From NCBI GenBank assembly GCA_947683425.1, contig CANTUQ010000031.1, positions 10,786,501-10,850,500 on the forward strand: 64,000 nucleotides of DNA, given 5' to 3'. The notes beneath the pieces were generated by a model that saw only the letters and a program-made list of their open reading frames with translations, was not told the origin of the DNA and made no database searches. Positions 11,976 to 21,765 of the stretch are shown here, one piece after another. Every line of letters starts with the position of its first letter. The stretch's first letter is position 1. The position numbers and the translations under genes were made by a program. The stretch comes from Excoecaria cochinchinensis. Its lineage: Eukaryota; Streptophyta; Magnoliopsida; Malpighiales; Euphorbiaceae.

Positions 11976-12455
11976 TGTCGCGATCGCGACACTGTCGTGA
12001 GCGTGACAGAGCGCGGAGGTTTCGGCCCTCGCATCGGCGCGAGAAGTGTCGCGCCGAAAACTTGAGGGAACTCTCTGTCGCGAGCGCGACAGAGCGCTCA
12101 ACCTCCGAGCTTTTGCTGGGCTCCCCTCTGTCGCGAGCGCGCTGGTCGCGAGCGCGATGGACTTGGACTGTTACCTTCTGTCGCGAGCGCGACAGAGAGT
12201 GGCACCTTCGCCCTCTCGCGAGCGCGAAACTCTCTCGCGACCGCGAGACTCGGCGGGGAGTTATGTTTGGTCTCTGTCGCGAGCGCGCTGGTCGTGAGCG
12301 CGATGGACTTGGGCAGTTACCTTCTGTCGCGAGCGCGACAACCGTCGCGAGCGCGACAGAGAGTGGCGCCTTCGCCCTCTCGCGAGCGCGAAACTCTCTC
12401 GCGACCGCAAGACTCGGCGGGGAGTTATGTTTGGTCTCTATCGCGAGCGCGACAG
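11976..12455 (+). repeat. GC-rich palindrome cluster in Tekay-A 5' LTR
   Basis: More than a dozen copies of TGTCGCGAGCGCGACA-type inverted repeats, beginning with the perfect 16-nt palindrome TGTCGCGATCGCGACA at 11976-11991. Two tandem units of about 146 bp begin near 12126 and 12272. The 3' LTR equivalent is 19212-19545 with one unit. CpG density is extreme compared with the AT-rich flanks. Arginine/serine-rich open frames here are by-products of the repeat. Confidence 0.93.
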
Positions 12456-13009
12456 GCGCAGCTTCCAAACTTGATTTCTTTTCCTTTTTGCTTAATGACT
12501 TAATTTCTTTTGCATGCAGTTTTCATTAAGCTTTGATTATCTTTTTGCATGAATAATATATATGTAAATGTGATAAGATTTTGCATAACTTGCTAATGTC
12601 GGATAAGTGGATAGTTAGGCATGCCTAATAGAGTTATGTGCCGCTGCAGCTATGTGTACGACTTGGGACCCTGATCAGGTCCCCGATCGGATCCTCGCGA
12701 TCCTTCTGTCTGAATCTTTCTTAAGATTCTATGTGAAAACAATTTGGAATAACATATAAAGAATGATTCGATACCTTCGGGTATCTATGTGTCCATAATA
12801 AGATATTGATACTCTTAAGTATCTATGTGTACTCGTTATCCACTCGTTACGATTAAGCAGGTGTCATTGTGTTTTGTACAAGAATCTTTGGATGAAAATA
12901 CAAATATCTGAATTAATTATGTATGATTATATGCTCATAATTGTATTGTTTTCATGTGTTTTCTATTACCGTCACTGTGAGTGGCGGTCATGCATTGTGT
13001 GTTTCCCCA

Positions 13010-13048
13010 CTAAGCGATTTTGCTTAGCACGGGTGTTTATCCGTGCAG
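13010..13048 (+). other. Twin stem-loop in Tekay-A LTR
   Basis: CTAAGCGATTTTGCTTAG (13010-13027) overlaps GCACGG-loop-CCGTGC (13027-13046), followed by AGG. The 3' LTR copy is 20099-20137. Just upstream, CCGTCACT-gtg-AGTGGCGG can form a third stem. Confidence 0.8.
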
Positions 13049-13452
13049 GTGTGGAAGGTTTTCGATTGCCTCGGGTTGGGCGTGTCGCATCAGGAAGGCC
13101 AACGCAACTAGAGATCGGGAGTGTTATAGTATAGGCTTTCCTTTATTTTGTAATGAATGTAATATTTTGTTAGCCCTTTTGAACAAAGCATCTTGGGCTT
13201 TTGTATATTCGTTCTTCTTTTTGTAAATTGATGTAAGATGTAAAGACCTCTTTTGTATATTAATAAAAGTATCCATTTTGTCCTGTATCCCTCTTCTGTC
13301 TTTTAAAGTTTTTATTTGTACCGGATATGTGATTCTGTTTGTGATGTTTCCTTGTTTGTACTAGTGGGGTGTGACACTCCTATCTATCTTGGGTCCTTCT
13401 CGCTCTAATCGAGTAGAAGTATCCATGGTATAGTTTGGGGTGTGACATTAGG

Positions 13453-13464
13453 TGGTATCAGAGC
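13453..13464 (+). other. Primer binding site of Tekay-A (initiator tRNA-Met type)
   Basis: TGGTATCAGAGC five bases after the LTR end, the standard sequence for plant chromoviruses. Confidence 0.93.
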
Positions 13465-13524
13465 TACTGGTTAGATGTTACTGGGTTTCAGTGTGTTAGT
13501 TAGATGTTAGAGTTGTGTTGGCCT

Positions 13525-13551
13525 GATGCACACTGCGTTTATGTTTTGTAG
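13525..13551 (+). promoter_or_regulatory. Predicted 3' splice acceptor abutting Tekay-A gag
   Basis: A CTGAT branch-point-like motif (13523-13527), then U-rich sequence ending TTTTGTAG at 13551; the gag ATG starts two bases later at 13554. Tekay-E has the same arrangement (acceptor AG 57453-57454, ATG 57460). Confidence 0.55.
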
Positions 13552-13553
13552 TT

Positions 13554-14549
13554 ATGGAGTCCACTCGTGGATCGCTTGAGGGGTCAGCGGAAAGTGCGAA
13601 TCCCCAAGAGCAGGATCCCTCAGTTTCTGGTCCGGCTCAACCTCCTAGGGGGTATCCTGAGGTGCCTTTGGGACCAATGGAAGCGATGCTTCAGAGTATG
13701 ACAAGGGTACTTGAAAGAGTAACAGCGCCTAGTGCCCCAATTGAGAGGTTAAGAAAGCATGGTGCAGAGAATTTCTTTGGTACAAGCATAGATGAATCTT
13801 ACAAAGCAGAGATGTGGTTAGAGAAGACATCCAGAGTACTTAGGGAGATAAGATGCCCACCGGAGCAAGAAGTGGAGTGTGCCTTGTCTTTGTTACAAGG
13901 CCCTGCTTAGGATTGGCGGAGGTTGGTGGTTAGTCAACCGCAGGTTCCTGAACCGATTATATGGGAGTTCTTTGAGGGTGAGTTTCAAAACCGGTATGTG
14001 ACCAAAGCTTATAAGGATGCCAAGTGGGCACAATTTCTCACTCTTAAGCAAAGAACAATGTCTGTGGCTGAGTATGAAGATGAGTTTAACAAGCTTAGTA
14101 AGTATGCGCCGCCAAGGGTTCTCACAGAAGAGTTCAGATGTCAGCATTTTGAAGCAGGCTTGAATGAGTCGTTGAAGGTGATGTTAATTTCATTGATGTC
14201 GGCTCCTAATGTGAGGTATTATCAGTTGGTTCAAGCAGCATTGAGGGCGGAACGTTCGAAGAATATATTGAGAGAAAAGGCTCAAAGAAGAAAGTCTGCA
14301 AGAGGTGGCTCTTCTTCAGGTAAGAGGCCGAGGGAATCGCAAGGAAACTTTGCTGATGAATCTACAGCTAGTCCGGCCCCTAGAGGGAGAAGACAGGGTT
14401 CTTCCAGGGGAGCAGGTTCAGGTAGAGGAGATAGTGCACCCCGATGTACCCACTGTAATAAACAACATTGGGGTGAGTGTCGGTGGTTAACAGGAGGTTG
14501 TTTCAGATGTGGCTCTACGGATCATTTACTTGCAAATTGTCCGAACTGA
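13554..14549 (+). pseudogene. Tekay-A gag, interrupted by one stop codon
   Basis: Gag capsid/nucleocapsid of a Tekay chromovirus, which would form the cytoplasmic virus-like particle. It starts MESTRGSLEG and includes GPMEAML and the capsid core (WEFFEGEFQNRYVTKAY, MSVAEYEDEF). A TAG at 13908-13910 replaces a codon that is Tyr in Tekay-E (just before DWR/DWW). Downstream are a basic linker (about 14270-14420) and two zinc motifs, CTHCNKQHWGEC and CFRCGSTDHLLANC, the second a complete CX2CX4HX4C. The frame ends at TGA 14547-14549 but continues unshifted into pol, so that stop may also be a lesion; chromovirus gag-pol is usually one frame. Confidence 0.88.
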
Positions 14550-14687
14550 TTTGGAGATCCTTCGGGACAGCAGGAAGGGAGCCGAGCTGGATCTAATGTA
14601 CCCCAAGGAAGTCGTAATCGGGGTAGAGGAAGGGGTCGAGGTGGACGGTCTAGAGATAGAGAAGCCTCAGAATCAGTAGATCGCCCT

Positions 14688-17600
14688 ATGCCATCGTCTG
14701 GTAGGGCCTATGCTATGAAGGCCCGAGAGGAACATAATGCTCCTGAAGTGATTGCCGGTAAGTTCTCTTTGCTTGATTCTGAAGTTTATATTTTGATTGA
14801 CCCGGGCTCTACCCATTCTTATGTGTGTTCTGGTAAGTTGTGGGATAGTTTGGGTAGTGAGGAGAAGATGGAATATGAGATTTGTGTATCCAGTCCGTTG
14901 GGTCAGAGTATTATGGTTAATTGGGTGTGTCGGAAGTGTCCTTTAAAGATTCAGGGTACAGAGTTTGTAGTAGATTTGATTTGGTTGCCGTTTCAGGAGT
15001 TTGATATTATTTTGGGGATGGATTGGTTGGATAAGCACCGTGCGGTGGTGGATTGTCATAGGAAAGTAATGGTTTTGAAGGATAAAGATCAAATGCCTGT
15101 TGTTGTGAAGGGAATTGGAAGTAGCTCTTTGCATAATGTAGTATCAGCTATGAAAGCCAGAAGATTTATTAGGAAAGGATGTGAAGCATTTTTGGCTGTA
15201 GTTTTGGATTCTCGGAGAGATCAAGTTAAAATTCAAGATATTCCGATTGTAAGAGACTTTGTAGATGTCTTTCCAGAAGAATTACTGGGATTACCTCCTG
15301 AGAGAGAAGTTGAACTGTCAGTAGAAATTCTTCCGGGGACAGCTCCGATTTCTAAGGCTCCTTATAGAATGGCTCCAATGGAATTGAAAGAATTGAAGAG
15401 TCAATTACAAGAATTGTTGGATAAAGGGTTCATTCGGCCTAGTGTATCACCGTGGGGCGCTCCAGTGTTGTTTGTTAAGAAGAAAGATGGAACCCTTCGG
15501 ATGTGCATTGACTATCGACAACTTAATAAAGTGACTATCAAGAATAAGTATCCATTGCCCAGAATTGAAGACCTTTTTGATCAGTTGAAAGGAGCTGGGG
15601 TATTTTCTAAGATAGATCTAAGATCAGGCTATTACCAGTTAGGGGTGAAAGAAGCAGATGTGGCGAAGACGGCTTTTCGGACGCGTTATGGTCATTACGA
15701 ATTTCTAGTGATGCCCTTTGGTTTGACTAACGCGCCTGCAGCCTTTATGGATCTGATGAACCGAGTTTTTCGACCGTATCTGGACAAGTTTGTTGTGGTA
15801 TTTATTGATGACATTTTGGTGTACTCTAGAAATCGAAAGGAACATGAGGAGCATCTTAGATTAGTATTGCAAATGTTAAGAGATCATCAGCTGTATGCGA
15901 AACTCAGTAAGTGTGAGTTTTGGTTGAAAGAAGTGGCCTTTCTTGGACATGTAGTGTCAACAGAAGGTGTGCGGGTTGATCCTAGCAAGATTGAAGCAAT
16001 TGTTAATTGGATGCCTCCGAAGAATGTGCCAGAAGTGAGAAGTTTTCTAGGATTAGCAGGGTATTACCGACGGTTTGTTCAGGGGTTCTCAGTGTTAGCA
16101 TCTCCTTTGACCAAGCTACTTCGGAAGGATGTCAAGTTTGTATGGACTGAAAAGTGTCAAGCCAGTTTTGATCGGTTAAAAGAGTTATTGGTTAAAGCTC
16201 CTGTGCTCACACAGCCAGTTTCGGGTAAGGAATACACTATGTACAGTGATGCTTTGGGAATTGGCTTGGGTTGTGTGCTGATGCAAGGGAATAGAGTAGT
16301 AGCTTATGCATCAAGACAATTGAAGCCTCATGAACGAAACTACCCGACTCACGATTTGGAATTAGCAGCAGTAGTGTTTGCGCTTAAAGTATGGCGACAC
16401 TACTTGTATGGGGAGACGTGCAGAATTTTCACCGATCACAAGAGTCTCAAATATTTGTTAACACAGAAGGAGTTGAATTTGAAGCAACGAAGATGGTTAG
16501 AGTTATTCAAGGACTATGATTGTATTATTGATTATCATCCGGGTAAAGCTAATGTGGTAGCGGATGCTCTCAGTAGGAAATCTTTATCTGCATTATTGGC
16601 TAACCGAGGTAGATGGAGGTTTGATTCAGAAGGTGCTCTCATCGCTCAACTTAAAGTTAAGCCAAGTTTGAGATCAAAAATTGCAAAGGCACAGTTAGAT
16701 GATCATGTGTTACAGCGTGTTTGTCAAGCAGTAAAAGAGGGCAAGCGGACTGAATATTTGATAGACAGTGAAGGAGTGCTTAGGTACGGTAATCGGTTAT
16801 GTGTACCTTGTGTGGGTGAGTTAAGAAAGAAGCTGTTACAGGAAGCTCACTCGTCAGTCTTCACTATGCACCCTGGTGGAGACAAGATGTATCAAGACCT
16901 AAAGCAATTTTATTGGTGGCCAGGAATGAAAAGAGAGATAACAGAATTTGTTTCTAGGTGCCTCACCTGTCAGCAAGTGAAAACCGAGCATCAAGTACCA
17001 TCGGGATTGCTTCATCCCTTACCCATTCCCCAATGGAAGTGGGATGACGTCACGATGGATTTTGTATCTGGTTTGCCCATGACTCAGCGTAAGCATGACT
17101 CGGTATGGGTTATAGTGGATCGATTGTCGAAATCTGCACATTTCCTACCAGTGCGAGTGGATTATTCGATGGAAAAGTTGGCGGAACTGTATGTGGATGA
17201 GATAGTCCGATTGCATGGGATTCCGTTATCCATTGTATCAGACCGAGATCCTCATTTTACATCCAAGTTTTGGAAAGAACTTCAGGTAGCCTTGGGAACA
17301 CGGTTAAATTTCAGTACTGCTTTCCATCCACAGACCGATGGTCAGTCAGAAAGGGTTATTCAGGTTTTGGAAGATATGCTCCGAGGTTGTGCTTTAGAAT
17401 TCTCGGGAAGCTGGGATCGGTATGTATCTTTGATGGAGTTTGCATATAATAACAGCTATCAGGTGAGCATTGGTATGGCTCCTTATGAAGCACTGTATGG
17501 ACGAAAATGTAGAACACCAGTATGTTGGACTGAACTGTCAGAAAAGGCGATGATAGGTCCGGAGATAGTACGGGATACTGAAGAAAAAGTAAGAGTTGTG

Positions 17601-18143
17601 CAACAGAATTTGAAAGCAGCTAAGGATCGACAACGTTCTTATGCTAATCTGAAGCGTCGGGACATTCAGTATGAAGTAGGTGATAAAGTTTTCTTGAAAG
17701 TGTCACCGTGGCGAAAGGTTCTCCGTTTTGGAAAGAAAGGCAAGCTAAGTCCACGATTTATTGGACCCTATGAGATCCTAAGGAAAGTAGGTCCAGTAGC
17801 ATATCAATTAGCGTTGCCTTTGGAGTTGGCTAGGTTACATGATGTTTTCCATGTGTCTATGCTTCAGAGATATCGGTCAGATCCTTCGCATGTGTTACCA
17901 GTGCAAGATATTCGGATTCAGTCAGACTTTTCTTTTGATGAAGAACCGAAAAGGATTTTGGATAGGGAAATCAGACAACTTCGGAATAAGCAGATACCAT
18001 TAGTCAAAGTTTTATGGCAGCATCATGGTATTGAAGAAGCTACATGGGAACCAGAAGAAGCTATGAGATTGCAATACCCTAAGTTATTCGGAACAGGTAA
18101 GAATTTCGAGGACGAAATTCTGTTAAGTGGGGGAGTATTGTAA
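14688..18143 (+). CDS. Tekay-A pol polyprotein (protease-RT-RNase H-integrase-chromodomain)
   Basis: An intact 1151-codon frame, in phase with gag. The ATG at 14688 is only the first Met; translation would normally come from gag. Domains: aspartic protease with DPGS at residues 38-41; RT with CIDYRQLN and FIDD at 372-375; RNase H with YSDA near 516, then FTDHKSLKYL and VVADALSRK; integrase with an HHCC zinc part (MHPGGDKMYQ...CLTCQ) and the D,D35E core (MDFVSG, VSDRDPHF, DGQSERVIQ); a GPYE-type module; and a chromodomain near 1070-1125 (PKRILDREIRQLRN...VLWQHHGIEEATWEPE), which in this group directs insertion toward methylated-histone heterochromatin. All catalytic residues that I can see are present. 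Confidence 0.95.
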   Translation: MPSSGRAYAMKAREEHNAPEVIAGKFSLLDSEVYILIDPGSTHSYVCSGKLWDSLGSEEKMEYEICVSSPLGQSIMVNWVCRKCPLKIQGTEFVVDLIWLPFQEFDIILGMDWLDKHRAVVDCHRKVMVLKDKDQMPVVVKGIGSSSLHNVVSAMKARRFIRKGCEAFLAVVLDSRRDQVKIQDIPIVRDFVDVFPEELLGLPPEREVELSVEILPGTAPISKAPYRMAPMELKELKSQLQELLDKGFIRPSVSPWGAPVLFVKKKDGTLRMCIDYRQLNKVTIKNKYPLPRIEDLFDQLKGAGVFSKIDLRSGYYQLGVKEADVAKTAFRTRYGHYEFLVMPFGLTNAPAAFMDLMNRVFRPYLDKFVVVFIDDILVYSRNRKEHEEHLRLVLQMLRDHQLYAKLSKCEFWLKEVAFLGHVVSTEGVRVDPSKIEAIVNWMPPKNVPEVRSFLGLAGYYRRFVQGFSVLASPLTKLLRKDVKFVWTEKCQASFDRLKELLVKAPVLTQPVSGKEYTMYSDALGIGLGCVLMQGNRVVAYASRQLKPHERNYPTHDLELAAVVFALKVWRHYLYGETCRIFTDHKSLKYLLTQKELNLKQRRWLELFKDYDCIIDYHPGKANVVADALSRKSLSALLANRGRWRFDSEGALIAQLKVKPSLRSKIAKAQLDDHVLQRVCQAVKEGKRTEYLIDSEGVLRYGNRLCVPCVGELRKKLLQEAHSSVFTMHPGGDKMYQDLKQFYWWPGMKREITEFVSRCLTCQQVKTEHQVPSGLLHPLPIPQWKWDDVTMDFVSGLPMTQRKHDSVWVIVDRLSKSAHFLPVRVDYSMEKLAELYVDEIVRLHGIPLSIVSDRDPHFTSKFWKELQVALGTRLNFSTAFHPQTDGQSERVIQVLEDMLRGCALEFSGSWDRYVSLMEFAYNNSYQVSIGMAPYEALYGRKCRTPVCWTELSEKAMIGPEIVRDTEEKVRVVQQNLKAAKDRQRSYANLKRRDIQYEVGDKVFLKVSPWRKVLRFGKKGKLSPRFIGPYEILRKVGPVAYQLALPLELARLHDVFHVSMLQRYRSDPSHVLPVQDIRIQSDFSFDEEPKRILDREIRQLRNKQIPLVKVLWQHHGIEEATWEPEEAMRLQYPKLFGTGKNFEDEILLSGGVL
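18124..18138 (+). other. Polypurine tract of Tekay-A
   Basis: AAGTGGGGGAGTAT-type purine run immediately before the 3' LTR; it overlaps the last pol codons (stop at 18141-18143 inside the LTR start). Confidence 0.8.
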
Positions 18144-20536
18144 CACCCCAAAACCACCCCAGTAGTTTGAGCCTGTCCGTGTCTGTATGTGTGTATTTGT
18201 ATGTGTTACATGTATGTGTTTAATTAGATTATTTATTTAATTTATGTATATTAGTTGAGAAGAGGAGATAGGCTAGGGTAGGGTATGAGTGGATGTATAG
18301 AATTAAAGTATGAATAAGAGTTAGTTTAGTGTATACGATATTGTATGGGAGTAGGGTGTGATATGGGACATATGTCTTATGGGGATGATGACATGTGGCT
18401 AAGTGAATAGAGTAACATTTAATGGGTTTGGTGAGAGAGAGAGATCAGCCTTTTCCCTTTTGAATCACGTTCTTCTTTCTTCCTCACGCCATCTTCTTCT
18501 TTTCTTCTTCTTCTTTCTTTGTTCTTCCTTTTTCTTTGCACAATCTTGCTCCCTCTTCCTTAATTGAGTAATTAGAGTTGATTAGCTTGTGATTTTGAAG
18601 CTTAAAGGTGAGTAGGAGTTGTTGATGTCTTAGATTTCTTTTTCTTCCTCTTCTCTAGGTTTAAATATTTGTAAATTCATTTGTGGGTTGTTTTAGAATT
18701 GATCTTGATTATTATGGGTTTGTGGTTCAGAGGAGGCTCCTAGACCGGATAAAGGGAAAGGAATTGCTAGCGGGAGCGGAGCTGGCGAATAGGAACTAAG
18801 GAGAGAAGGTTTGGGAACGTTTGTTTTTTTTTTATGTGTATTTGTGATTTGAGTTTGATAAATTGTGGTTGTGCTTTGATTGGGTTTATGAGTTGTGTTA
18901 TTATAGCTTGAATTGAAATTAGTGTGATATGGGATGTGAAAGAATGAATATTGTTGAAGGAATTGTGAGAAATTATGTGAACAGTTGTAATTGATGTTAA
19001 AATTGTTGTTTTGGCAATTCTTAGAATTGGACATGTAATCGACTTGATTTAATTAAGATAAATGGTGATAAAGCTGGGTTTTTATTTATGTTATGAGTTG
19101 TGAATGCTTGGATTGTTGAATTTTGAGGTTTGGAATCAATTTTGGAAGTTTGGATGTGATTTGTATAGGTTTTCTGCAGAATTTGGGCGTAAGAGCTGAA
19201 AAACCCGTGTCTGTCGCGATCGCGACACTGTCGCGAGCGCAACAGAGCGCAAAGGTTTCGGCCCTCGTGTCGGCGCGAGAAGTGTCGCGCCGAGAACTCG
19301 AGGGAACTCTCTGTCGCGAGCGCGACAGAGCGTTCAACCTCCGAGCTTTTGCTGGGCTCCCCTCTGTCGCGAGCGCGCTGGTCGTGAGCGCGATGGACTT
19401 GGGCAGTTACCTTCTGTCGCGAGCGCGACAACCGTCGCGAGCGCGACAGAGAGTGGCGCCTTCGCCCTCTCGCGAGCGCGAAACTCTCTCGCGACCGCAA
19501 GACTCGGCGGGGAGTTATGTTTGGTCTCTATCGCGAGCGCGACAGGCGCAGCTTCCAAACTTGATTTCTTTTCCTTTTTGCTTAATGACTTAATTTCTTT
19601 TGCATGCAGTTTTCATTAAGCTTTGATTATCTTTTTGCATGAATAATATATATATAAATGTGATAAGATTTTGCATAACCTGCTAATGTCGGATAAGTGG
19701 ATAGTTAGGCATGCCTAATAGAGTTATGTGCCGCTGCAGCTATGTGTACGACTTGGGACCCTGATCAGGTCCCCGATCGGATCCTCGCGATCCTTCTGTC
19801 TGAATTTTCTTAAGATTCTATGTGAAAACAATTTGGAATAACATATAAAGAATGATTCGATACCTTCGGGTATCTATGTGTCCATAATAAGATATTGATA
19901 CTCTTAAGTATCTATGTGTACTCGTTATCCACTCGTTATGATTAAGCAGGTGTCATTGTGTTTTGTACAAGAATCTTTGGATGAAAATACAAATATCTGA
20001 ATTAATTATGTATGATTATATGCTCATAATTGTATTGTTTTCATGTGTTTTCTGTTACCGTCACTGTGAGTGGTGGTCATGCATTGTGTGTTTCCCCACT
20101 AAGCGATTTCGCTTAACACGGGTGTTTATCCGTGCAGGTGTGGAAGGTTTTCGATTGCCTCGGGTTGGGCGTGTCGCATCGGGAAGGCCAACGCAACTAG
20201 AGATCGGGAGTGTTATAGTATAGGCTTTCCTTTATTTTGTAATGAATGTAATATTTTGTTAGCCCTTTTGAACAAAGCATCTTGGGCTTTTGTATATTCG
20301 TTCTTCTTTTTGTAAATTGATGTAAGATGTAAAGACCTCTTTTGTATATTAATAAAAGTATCCATTTTGTCCTGTATCCCTCTTCTGTCTTTTAAAGTTT
20401 TTATTTGTACCGGATATGTGATTCTGTTTGTGATGTTTGCATGTTTGTACTAGTGGGGTGTGACACTCCTATCTATCTTGGGTCCTTCTCGCTCTAATCG
20501 AGTAGAAGTATCCATGGTATAGGTTGGGGTGTGACA
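18139..20536 (+). repeat. 3' LTR of Tekay-A (2398 bp)
   Basis: TGTAACACCCC to GGTGTGACA, about 99% identical by eye to the 5' LTR outside the palindrome cluster, which has one unit here (19212-19545). Donor GT at 18608-18609; twin stem-loop at 20099-20137; AATAAAA near 20349. Confidence 0.96.
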
Positions 20537-20541
20537 GTGAC

Positions 20542-21707
20542 AGTGAGCTCTACTGCGATCGGCTCGGCTGCCCACTTCCACTCAGTCACACGCAGGAGCT
20601 GGCTTCACCGAACTCTATCACGACGTCGGGATCGTAACAGCGTCGGGATTTCCAGTTCTTATGCGATTTCTACAAAATTTTTCCAAAATCAAAGCACCCA
20701 AACCTTCAATCTCAACTACAACTCAATCCAAACATCAACTTACCTAAAATCATCCTTCCGTGCATTACAAAAAACATAAAATACAACTTTTCTAACAATT
20801 AACCCAATCAAAAAACATACATGAACATAATCAACTTCTCAAGAACACAAACCCAGAATTTTCAACCAAAAACTCATCAAACTTCAAATTTTGCCTAAAA
20901 CTTCAACATTCATGCATCATAACTCAATCAATTAATTACCCACAACATTAACACTATAATAGAACTCATTAAACATCAATTTTCTAGAAATCACATACAA
21001 AAGCATAAATCACCATATGAACATCAAACAAGCAAATTCCAATTAAAATCCCAAACCTGGAACTCCTTAGCTCCAAATCTACTTGGTACCACTTCCACAT
21101 GTTTTCTCCTTCCCCTTGGGATTGTGAGGAGGCTCAACTAGAAATGATACCCACAAATCACACAAAACACCAACCCTAGATTAAAAATCCAAACCATAAA
21201 TGAAGAAGAAAAGAAGATGAAGAAGAAGAAATGCTATAAAACTTACCAATTGAGGTCAAGAGATGATTAATCCCTTCACTCTTCCTTGGATCCAAGCTAA
21301 GGAACTCTAAGAGAAGAGAAAAGGAAGAAGAAGGGTAGAGAGAAGGGAAAATGGGAAATGAAGAACAATTTTTGCTTTTTCCCCTTTTCTCTTTCTTCCT
21401 CTATTTCTTTTCCTAACCCTAGACACATGTCATTTCCTTATTGGTGGAGATTAACCACTCATACCTATCAAGCATGCACAACACACACACAAGGCTATCC
21501 TCACTAATGCACACCCTACTAACATGTGAGCATGCACACACTAATGCCACCCACACACTCACATCCTATAACTCTACATGCACTCACACTATAATATAAC
21601 CCACAAAACATGCATTTTACCCAAAATGTCTTTATTACATGCCTTCACACACATAATGCACACATGCACAAATGGCTCCAACTTCTAGGGGCAAACGGGG
21701 TGTTACA
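20542..21707 (-). repeat. Tekay-B 3' LTR, right segment (LTR start)
   Basis: On the minus strand it begins TGTAACACCCCG at 21707. It carries an AG/CT-rich leader (about 21200-21420), a predicted donor TTG|GTAAGT with GT at plus 21245-21246, and the rest of the palindrome cluster (20542-20650) interrupted by Tekay-A. On the minus strand, about 170 nt before the donor are free of ATG. Confidence 0.88.
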
Positions 21708-21765
21708 ACTCTCTCCTACTAATAAGAATTTCATCTTTGAAATTCTCATCTAAACTGAATAGCTG

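Larger units (their letters stand above)
10903..13447 (+). repeat. 5' LTR of Tekay-A (2545 bp)
   Basis: Starts TGTAACACCCC and ends GGTGTGACA. Order: AT-rich start, CT-rich tract (about 11224-11310), predicted splice donor (GT at 11372), GC palindrome cluster (11976-12455), a block with GGCATGCC, CTGCAG and CCTGATCAGG palindromes (about 12617-12690), GATACCTTCGGGTATC-type hairpins (about 12768-12815), twin stem-loop (13010-13048), AATAAAA near 13260. The palindrome cluster has a 146-bp tandem duplication absent from the 3' LTR. Confidence 0.96.
10903..20536 (+). mobile_element. Tekay-A: complete Tekay/Del chromovirus (9.6 kb)
   Basis: Full structure: 5' LTR 10903-13447, tRNA-Met type primer site, gag, protease, RT, RNase H, integrase, chromodomain, polypurine tract, 3' LTR 18139-20536. 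Target duplication GTGAC at 10898-10902 and 20537-20541. By eye the LTRs differ by roughly 25-30 substitutions, a 146-bp duplication present only in the 5' LTR and a 1-bp indel, indicating a fairly recent insertion. Many differences are CG to TG/CA, as expected of methylated DNA. Confidence 0.96.

Noticed and set aside
11785..12529. Long overlapping Arg/Ser/Ala-rich open frames on both strands (also 19021-19593)
   Set aside because: They arise from the TCGCGAGCGCGA repeats, which lack stops in several frames; they lie in non-coding LTR sequence.
12540..12570. AATAATATATATG as the Tekay-A TATA box
   Set aside because: It lies after the conserved splice donor and CT-rich leader, so transcription more likely starts near 11000-11200; kept only as an AT-rich stretch.
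13908..13910. In-frame TAG in Tekay-A gag as a recoding signal
   Set aside because: It replaces a conserved Tyr inside the capsid domain, where readthrough would serve no purpose; best seen as a nonsense mutation.
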